DNA of 64,000 nucleotides from Rhodothalassiaceae bacterium (GTDB lineage: Bacteria > Pseudomonadota > Alphaproteobacteria > Sphingomonadales > Rhodothalassiaceae), in NCBI GenBank assembly GCA_026004935.1, contig BPKC01000001.1:2305381-2369380 (forward strand), in the 5' to 3' direction. The position numbers and the translations under genes were made by a program. The notes under the pieces are model-generated. The model searched no databases. It was given only the letters and a program-made list of their open reading frames with translations, and had not been told where the DNA came from. Positions 58,259 to 64,000 of the stretch are shown piece after piece. The stretch's first letter is position 1. Each line of letters opens with the position of its first letter.

Positions 58259-59235
58259 GGCTCGCTCCTCCCTCGGCCGGTCGGGCCGTCTGCTCCGGCC
58301 GGCCGCGGCGTCTTCGCGAGCAGCTTGCGCAGGCGCGCCGGGATGCGCAAGACCACCGGCCCCTCCGGCCCCTCGCAGGAAAGCTCGCCCTCGGCGAGCG
58401 CCTCCTCCAGCGCCTCGAGCCGCGCAAGCGCCCAGCCGATCCCGTGGCGCACCGGGGCGACGACATGCGCCACCGTCTCGCCGGCGCGGGCCAGGGCCGC
58501 ACCTGCTGCCGGCCCCGCGCCGGCGGCGACGACGAAGGGGACGAGGCGCTTCTTCACGCGCCCGCGCCTGTAGCTGCGGGTCGTGACCTCCTGGCCCACA
58601 AAGCAGCCCTTCGTGAAGGACACCGCGCCCATCAGGTCCAGATCGGCCTCCAGCGCGAACAGACGGCCCGGCGGCAGTTCGGCCGGCCCCTCGGGCAGGC
58701 CTTCGCGCGCCCGGGCGTGCGCGTATCGCGCCGCTCCATCGCCATCGGCCGCCGACGGCGCGGCGTCGGCAGGCGCATCGGGCAGCAGATAGAGGCGCGC
58801 CAGCAGATCCGGGGCGCGCGCATCCGCGGCGTGGATCACGCCGTCCGCCGCAGCCGCCGCGTCCGACGCCTCGAGCGGGCGTGCGTCGGCGGCAAAGACG
58901 CGGCCTTTCTCAAGCGGCGTGATCGCGACGTCCGCGCGCAGGCGGTAGAGCGTGAGCAGCCGCAGGAGATCCCGCTCCTCCTCCGCACTCGTCTCGAGCA
59001 GGACGCCGCCGTCGGGCAGCGCGGTCAGCAGGAAGAGATGAAGCAGCTTGCCCTGGGGCGTCAGCAGCGCCGCCGGCACGGCGCGGGCGGGCGCGAGCGC
59101 CGCCACGTCCTGGGTGATGATCCGCTGCAGGAAGTCGCGCACATCCCGCCCGGCCAGCCTGATAAGCCGCCGGTCGTCGAGCATGGCCGCCAAACCCGGC
59201 GCCTGCCGCCCGTCGCCGTCCCGTCCCTCCATCAT
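58255..59235 (-). CDS. ygfZ: Folate-binding Fe-S biogenesis protein YgfZ
   Basis: 326 aa of the GcvT-like fold. The YgfZ signature KGCFVGQEVTTR is present, as are LTPQGKLLHLF and FLQRIITQDV. Supports maintenance of certain Fe-S enzymes with tetrahydrofolate. ATG 59235 with GGAG 7 nt upstream. It is divergent from dihydroorotase and translationally coupled to the 43-aa microprotein. Confidence 0.92.
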   Translation of the reverse strand: MMEGRDGDGRQAPGLAAMLDDRRLIRLAGRDVRDFLQRIITQDVAALAPARAVPAALLTPQGKLLHLFLLTALPDGGVLLETSAEEERDLLRLLTLYRLRADVAITPLEKGRVFAADARPLEASDAAAAADGVIHAADARAPDLLARLYLLPDAPADAAPSAADGDGAARYAHARAREGLPEGPAELPPGRLFALEADLDLMGAVSFTKGCFVGQEVTTRSYRRGRVKKRLVPFVVAAGAGPAAGAALARAGETVAHVVAPVRHGIGWALARLEALEEALAEGELSCEGPEGPVVLRIPARLRKLLAKTPRPAGADGPTGRGRSEP

Positions 59236-59344
59236 CGCTGCGCTCCGCAATGGCCCGATGCGCGCCCTCCGGCCCGCTTGATCGCACACGCCGCGATCTA
59301 TAGACCGGCGCTGGGCCCACTCTCGCTCTAACATGGGAACAGGC

Positions 59345-60682
59345 ATGGCGACCACAAGCTACGACCTCGTCATCGCGGGCGGGCGGATCGTCACCCCGGC
59401 GGGCATCGGCCGCGCGGACATCGGCGTGCGCGACGGGCGCATCGCGGCGATAGGCGATCTCGCCCGCGCCGACGCCGGCGCGCGCATCGACGCCCGCGGT
59501 CTGCACGTGCTGCCCGGGGTGATCGACACCCAGGTGCATTTCCGCGAGCCGGGCAAAGAGCACAAGGAGGACCTCGAGACCGGCTCGCGCGCGGCCGTTC
59601 TGGGCGGGGTCACCGCCGTCTTCGAGATGCCGAACACCAGTCCGCCCACCACCACCGCCGAGGCGCTCGCCGACAAGCTCGCCCGCGCCCGCGGCCGGAT
59701 GTGGTGCGATCACGCATTCTACATCGGCGCGGCCGCGGAGAATGCCGACGAGCTCGGCGAGCTCGAACGCCTGGAAGGCGTCGCCGGCGTCAAGATCTTC
59801 ATGGGCTCGTCCACCGGCTCGCTGCTGGTGCCGGATGACCCGACCCTAGAGCGCGTCCTGCGGGCGACGCGCCGGCGGGTGGCCGTGCATGCGGAGGACG
59901 AGACGCGGCTCGACGCCCGCAGGGACCGGATCCGCCCGGGCGACCCGTCAAGCCATCCCGTCTGGCGCGACGAGGAGACGGCGCTTGCCGCCACCCGCCG
60001 GATCGTCGCGCTCGCCGAGCGTCTGCGCCGCCGCATCCATGTCCTGCATGTGACGACGGCGGAAGAGATGGCCTTTCTCGCCGCGCACAAGGAATGGGCG
60101 AGCGTGGAGGTGACGCCGCAGCATCTCACGCTCGCCGCACCCGGCTGCTACCGCCGCCTAGGCAGCTTCGCGCAGATGAATCCGCCGATCCGCGGCCGCC
60201 GTCATCGCGCCGCACTGTGGCGGGCGGTGGCGGCGGGAATCGTGGATGTCGTGGGCTCGGACCACGCGCCCCACACGCGCGAGGAGAAGGCGCGGCCCTA
60301 TCCGCAGAGCCCTTCCGGCATGCCGGGCGTGCAGACGCTGCTGCCGCTGCTGCTCGACCACCATGCGCGCGGGCGGCTGTCGCTGCTGCGGCTCGTCGAC
60401 CTGACGAGCGCGGGGGCGGCGCGGCTCTTCGGGCTGCTCGGCAAGGGGCGCATCGCCGTCGGTTTCGATGCCGATTTCACCATCGTCGATCTCAAGGCGC
60501 GCTGGACGATCGCGGAAGACTGGCTGGCCTCGCGCTGCGGCTGGTCGCCCTTTGCGGGGATGACGGTGACGGGCCGGCCCGTCGGCACCATCATCCGGGG
60601 CCGGCGTGTGATGTGGGAGACCGAGCTCCTCGGCCCGCCGCAGGGCGAGCCGCTGCGCTTCGCCGAGGCCGTGCCGGCCTGA
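59345..60682 (+). CDS. pyrC: Dihydroorotase (PyrC, class I)
   Basis: 445-aa amidohydrolase, third step of pyrimidine synthesis. Metal motif DTQVHFREPG, the carbamylated Lys in GVKIFMGSSTG, EMPNTSPPTTT, the HVTTAEE His and GSDHAPHTREEK are present, all expected for an active enzyme rather than an inactive PyrC' partner. ATG 59345 is chosen over one four codons earlier. Allantoinase is the main alternative. Confidence 0.85.
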   Translation: MATTSYDLVIAGGRIVTPAGIGRADIGVRDGRIAAIGDLARADAGARIDARGLHVLPGVIDTQVHFREPGKEHKEDLETGSRAAVLGGVTAVFEMPNTSPPTTTAEALADKLARARGRMWCDHAFYIGAAAENADELGELERLEGVAGVKIFMGSSTGSLLVPDDPTLERVLRATRRRVAVHAEDETRLDARRDRIRPGDPSSHPVWRDEETALAATRRIVALAERLRRRIHVLHVTTAEEMAFLAAHKEWASVEVTPQHLTLAAPGCYRRLGSFAQMNPPIRGRRHRAALWRAVAAGIVDVVGSDHAPHTREEKARPYPQSPSGMPGVQTLLPLLLDHHARGRLSLLRLVDLTSAGAARLFGLLGKGRIAVGFDADFTIVDLKARWTIAEDWLASRCGWSPFAGMTVTGRPVGTIIRGRRVMWETELLGPPQGEPLRFAEAVPA

Positions 60683-60770
60683 GCCGGGCCGTTCATGGCA
60701 AAGACCCTCTCCGCCCACTCCACCGTCTTTCGCGTCGCCTGCATGACCAGCCGATCCAGCTCCTCTCTGC

Positions 60771-61434
60771 GTCATCCGCCGGCTTGACCGGCGGGTCCAG
60801 CCGTCCACCGACCCGACCGCGAGCGCCGGGCCGGCCGCCACCGCCTCATGGGTTCGCCGGTCAAGCCGGCAAACGACGCGAGTGGGGGGGCGTCACCCTC
60901 CGCCGCCAGCGCCCGATTTTTGCGGACGGTCTCAACCGGCCGGTGCCACCCCTCCGTCGTCACCCGCCGGCTTGACCGGCGGGTCCAGCCGTCCACCGAC
61001 CCGACCGCGAGCGCCGGGCCGGCCGCCACCGCCTCATGGGTTCGCCGGTCATGCCGGCGAACGACGCGAAAGGAGAGCTCCACCCGCCATGCGTCCGCCT
61101 CCGACGTGAAACTGATCACTGATGACCGATGACCGGAAGGGTTCGCCGGTCGAGCCGGCGAACGAAGCGATCGGGGGGCGGCACCGCCCGTGCGCACCCT
61201 CCCTCGTCATCCGCCGGCTTGACCGGCGGGTCCAGCAGGGCGCACGGGGAATTCGCAGCTGCGGATGCCGCCCCGCATGGCGGCTGGATTCGCCGCTTTC
61301 GCGGCGAATGACGAAAAGAAGAAAATGTCATCCGCCGGCTTGACCGGCGGATCCAGCCGAGGCCGGAGCCCATCACCGACGCCGGGGATGGCGTCGCCGG
61401 CGGCCGGGTCGGCCGGTCAAGCCGGCGAACGACG
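60771..61434. repeat. Palindromic repeat cluster 2
   Basis: Five copies of the same class of palindrome pairs as cluster 1. Composite elements lie at about 60771-60879 and 60958-61068 (near-identical duplicates), 61206-61312 and 61327-61434, with a lone palindrome at 61140-61166. Each starts with CATCCGCCGGCTTGACCGGC or close variants and ends with an inverted GGTTCGCCGGTCAAGCCGGC-type palindrome. Together they fill the gap between dihydroorotase and aat. A short (A)CTGATGACCGAT sequence at 61107-61133 also occurs in cluster 1 at about 4108-4134. Confidence 0.88.
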
Positions 61435-61552
61435 CCGTGGATGAGGCGCCGGTGCGGATCCGCCGACCGCCGCCGGCAGCTTGCGTGGCGGTGGCGGTTC
61501 CTGCAGAATCCCGGCCGCGCAAGGCCGGCGTCGTTCCCCGAGGATGCAGCGG

Positions 61553-62200
61553 ATGCGGCTCAGTCCCGAAATTCTGCTCGCCGCCTATTCCTGCGGGCTG
61601 TTTCCCATGGCGGAGAGCCGGCACGGCACGCGGCTCTTCTGGCTCGACCCGCCCGAGCGCGGGATCCTGCCGCTCGACCGCTTTCACGTTCCGCGCTCGC
61701 TCGCCAAAGTCGTCCGTCAGGACCGTTTCCGGGTCACGGTCGACCGGGCCTTCCGTGCCGTGATCACGGCCTGCGCCGAGCCGGCCCCGGGGCGCGAGGA
61801 CAGCTGGATCAATCCCGCGATCATCGCCCTCTACGACGCCCTTCACCAGCGCGGCCATGCTCACAGCGTCGAGTGCTGGCAGGACGGCGAGCTGGTGGGC
61901 GGCCTCTACGGCGTGTCGCTGGGGGCGGCGTTCTTCGGCGAGTCGATGTTCCATCGCGCCCGCGATGCCAGCAAGGTGGCGCTGGTGCACCTCGTCGCCC
62001 GGCTCCGGCGTGGCGGCTTCCGCCTGCTCGATACCCAGTTCCTGACCGCGCATCTCGCGCGCTTCGGGGCGGTCGCCGTGCCGCGCGCGCGCTACCACGA
62101 GCGGCTCGCCGCGGCGCTCAAGGGCCGCGGCGACTTCTATTCGCTGCCGGAAGGGGTCCCGGGAAGGGAAGTTTTGCAGGCGATCACCCAGACGTCGTAG
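61553..62200 (+). CDS. aat: Leucyl/phenylalanyl-tRNA-protein transferase Aat
   Basis: 215 aa; adds Leu or Phe to N-terminal Lys/Arg for N-degron degradation. [58 protein letters not shown] and [13 protein letters not shown] are family blocks. ATG 61553 has GAGG at 9 nt; an ATG three codons earlier is too close to it. Its end overlaps the convergent DUF2155 gene by 64 bp. Confidence 0.93.
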   Translation: MRLSPEILLAAYSCGLFPMAESRHGTRLFWLDPPERGILPLDRFHVPRSLAKVVRQDRFRVTVDRAFRAVITACAEPAPGREDSWINPAIIALYDALHQRGHAHSVECWQDGELVGGLYGVSLGAAFFGESMFHRARDASKVALVHLVARLRRGGFRLLDTQFLTAHLARFGAVAVPRARYHERLAAALKGRGDFYSLPEGVPGREVLQAITQTS

Positions 62201-62616
62201 ACGGGATGTTCGAGACCGTGCAGAGCCGGCGAGGAGGCGAGCATCCACCCCGAGAACACCTTCTCCCGCCGGCCTTCGCGGTTGTCCCAGATCTCGAGGA
62301 AGGCCGCCGTCTCCGGCTCCTCTTCCGGCGGCCGCGACTCGCAGTGGCGGGCGACGATCTCCAGCGTGCCGAAGCGCACCGCCACGCCCTCCGGCAGCTC
62401 GACGAGCCGGCTGCGGGCGGTGATCTTGTCCAGCGCGCGCACGACGGTGACGGTGACAGGCAGCGCCGGCTCGCCTGCCGCAGGCGGAGGCGATTGCCGT
62501 TGTGGTGCCGGCACCGTCTCCTGCTGCGGGGCGCCCGGCGGAACCATTGCGGCGCCGGCAACGGCCGGCAGCAGCATCGCCGCAAGCAGCACCCCAAATG
62601 GCCGGGGCCCGGTCAT
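62137..62616 (-). CDS. DUF2155 periplasmic protein
   Basis: 159 aa with a signal peptide ([14 protein letters not shown]) and Pro-rich linker, then the DUF2155 core: [54 protein letters not shown]. Conserved next to aat in alphaproteobacteria. ATG 62616 overlaps the mlaD stop (ATGA). Function unknown, probably envelope-related. Confidence 0.9.
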   Translation of the reverse strand: MTGPRPFGVLLAAMLLPAVAGAAMVPPGAPQQETVPAPQRQSPPPAAGEPALPVTVTVVRALDKITARSRLVELPEGVAVRFGTLEIVARHCESRPPEEEPETAAFLEIWDNREGRREKVFSGWMLASSPALHGLEHPVYDVWVIACKTSLPGTPSGSE

Positions 62617-63074
62617 GAGCCGGAATCGCCGCCGGAGTCGCCCGAATAGACGGCCTTGCGGATCAGCGACCAGAGATCCGTCGGGCTTTCGGTGAATTCT
62701 ATCTGGTCACCGGGTTTGAGGACCTCGGGCGAGCCGCCCGGCGAAAGGGAAATGTAGGTGTCGCCCAGCAGGCCGTCGGAGGTGATCGAGGCCGTGGTGT
62801 CCTCGGGCAGGGGGATGTCGCTGCGCACCGACAGCCGCACGATGGCCTGGTAGGTCTTGGGGTCGAGCTCCGTGCGGGTGACGGAGCCGACCTTGATGCC
62901 GGCGATGCGCACGTCCGCACCCACGGTCAGCCCGTTCACGCGGTCGAAGCGGGCCACATATTCGCTGCCGCCGCGGGTGCCGATGTCGGTGGTCTCATAG
63001 GCGACGTAGAGGAACCCGGCCGCCACCACGAGCACCACCGCACCGATCAGAGATTCGACGATGTTGCCGTTCAT
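62613..63074 (-). CDS. mlaD: MlaD-family lipid-transport protein
   Basis: 153 aa: N-terminal anchor (LIGAVVLVVAAGFLYVAYE) and an MCE domain (VGADVRIAGIKVGSV, SDGLLGDTYISLSPGG). Substrate-binding ring of the Mla phospholipid transport system that maintains outer-membrane asymmetry. MlaE and MlaF genes are not in the window. Cotranslated with DUF2155. Confidence 0.93.
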   Translation of the reverse strand: MNGNIVESLIGAVVLVVAAGFLYVAYETTDIGTRGGSEYVARFDRVNGLTVGADVRIAGIKVGSVTRTELDPKTYQAIVRLSVRSDIPLPEDTTASITSDGLLGDTYISLSPGGSPEVLKPGDQIEFTESPTDLWSLIRKAVYSGDSGGDSGS

Positions 63075-63116
63075 CCCGTCTCCCTCGCGACAGGCTCCCC
63101 CGGACCACCCCGCAGC

Positions 63117-63521
63117 TCAGGCCGCCCGACCGTCCTCCGGACGCCAGGCTTCGTAATGGGGTTTCGGGGCGGATTTGCGGCGGTCCGGCCGGTTGAGACT
63201 GCCGGGCGGGAAATACGCGTGAGGGGTGCCGGTCGGATTGGGCCGGTGCGGCTTTTCCCACGGCTTGACGACCGGCGGCTTCACGCTCGGCGGCTCGGCG
63301 GCCGTGAAATGGATCCAGCGGTGCCATTCGGGCGGGATTCGCGACGCCTCCGCCAAGCCCTTGTAGATCACCCAGCGCCGGCGGCCGTCCTTGCTCTCGT
63401 AGTAGCGGTTGCCCTGATCGTCGGTGCCGACGAGACGCCCGTGCCGCCAGGTGAACAGCAGGGTGCCGATCGTCGCCCCGTTCCACCAGGTGAAGATCTT
63501 CTGGAAGAGCGTCTTCAGCAT
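63117..63521 (-). CDS. NADH:ubiquinone oxidoreductase subunit NDUFA12
   Basis: 134 aa. Accessory complex I subunit found in alphaproteobacteria and mitochondria. TLLFTWRHGRLVGTDDQGNRYYES and RRWVIYKGLAEASRIPPEWHRWIHF are diagnostic (quoted parts: GTDDQGNRYYE, PPEWHRWIH). ATG 63521 is the family start; upstream codons are Gly/Pro-rich. Confidence 0.95.
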   Translation of the reverse strand: MLKTLFQKIFTWWNGATIGTLLFTWRHGRLVGTDDQGNRYYESKDGRRRWVIYKGLAEASRIPPEWHRWIHFTAAEPPSVKPPVVKPWEKPHRPNPTGTPHAYFPPGSLNRPDRRKSAPKPHYEAWRPEDGRAA

Positions 63522-63612
63522 GTTCGCCGCCTTCGCCTGCCCGCCGCGGCCCGGTCCCGGCTCCGGCCCGCCGGGCGCCTTGATAGCATCTTCGCCCGCG
63601 GGCGCAAGCGGG

Positions 63613-64000
63613 TCATTCGCCGGCAACAACCTCGGCGGGCCGGCGCACGGTGGAGGGATCGGCCGCGGCCGCGCGCCGGCGTGCCGCCCAGCGCGCCTTG
63701 ATGACGTCGGTGGTCTCCCCGCCGTCCAGCCGCCAGCCCGGCGGTTTGAAGGGGATGAGGAGCGCCTCCTTCAAAGAGCGGGCCCGCGCCATGTCGCGGA
63801 TCATGCCGATCCATTCGTGGAAGGCCACCTTCAGCGGATTGAAGGTACCGAGCTGCTTGACGATGCCGTAGCGGCAGGGCTCGGCGTCATCCTCCGGCAC
63901 GAAGGTGCCGAACAGCTTGTCCCAGATGATGAACACCCCGGCGTAGTTCGCGTCCAGATAGCGCGGGTTGATGGCGTGATGGACGCGGTGATGCGACGGG
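63613..64000 (-). CDS. Sterol desaturase/fatty-acid hydroxylase family, partial
   Basis: C-terminal 128 residues only; the gene runs past the window edge. The last histidine box HHRVHHAINPRYLDANYAG and IIWDKLFGTFVPE are typical of the di-iron membrane hydroxylase superfamily. Substrate unknown; could be a sterol, fatty acid or hopanoid. Confidence 0.88.
   Translation of the reverse strand, partial: PSHHRVHHAINPRYLDANYAGVFIIWDKLFGTFVPEDDAEPCRYGIVKQLGTFNPLKVAFHEWIGMIRDMARARSLKEALLIPFKPPGWRLDGGETTDVIKARWAARRRAAAADPSTVRRPAEVVAGE

Overview
The window is a stretch of a very GC-rich alphaproteobacterial chromosome. The class is indicated by flbT-flaF with two short flagellins, an LdtR-type MarR regulator, the lolCD-dnaE block, xseB-ispA-dxs-tlyA, aroQ-accB-accC, NDUFA12, MlaD with a DUF2155 protein, perfect sigma-54 flagellar promoters and a GTTC-N7-GTTC LexA box. 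I cannot name a genus.

Layout. 1-3.6 kb: ilvC coupled to miaA, serB, ldtR. 3.7-4.45 kb: palindromic repeat cluster. 4.5-7.5 kb: dnaA, flaF, flbT. 7.5-10.5 kb: ZIP transporter facing a peptidase-containing (C39) ABC exporter. 10.5-15.8 kb: accessory island. 15.9-16.1 kb: LexA-box promoter driving a small membrane-protein ORF. 16.3-25 kb: quinone oxidoreductase/thiolase pair, NUDIX-dnaE-lolD-lolC operon. 25.6-27.7 kb: two flagellins. 27.9-41 kb: housekeeping genes (argG, ispH, rnhA, a thiS-thiG fusion, aroQ, accBC) plus a Fic protein. 41-48.3 kb: acyl-CoA synthetase and ispA (each with one frameshift), xseB, dxs, tlyA and an RNA methyltransferase. 48.3-56.9 kb: minus-strand run of PepSY protein, MntP, fused E1 dehydrogenase, SDR, site-2 protease, Baeyer-Villiger-type monooxygenase and a degenerate histidine kinase. 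57-61.4 kb: tRNA-Asp, tRNA-Pro, TetR, ygfZ with a coupled microprotein, dihydroorotase and a second palindromic repeat cluster. 61.5-64 kb: aat, DUF2155, mlaD, NDUFA12 and a truncated sterol-desaturase-family gene.

The main discovery candidate is the island at 10.85-15.8 kb, transcribed toward the C39 exporter. Three secreted-peptide precursors with double-glycine leaders sit behind three copies of a 300-400 bp cassette holding the promoter, a structured 5' leader of about 216 nt and the start of the coding sequence. Each promoter candidate has a TTGACA -35 separated from a GGTAAT -10 by a pure G tract of 14, 11 or 13 bases, an arrangement like known phase-variable promoters. Two precursors end in the same Cys-X-Cys-X-Cys motif and are each followed by a paralogous, strikingly AT-rich multi-span membrane protein, a likely immunity protein. 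The third has an unrelated Ala/Gly-rich core and different small membrane-protein partners. I read this as a modular bacteriocin/microcin-like system in which cores are exchanged behind a common, possibly switchable, expression cassette.
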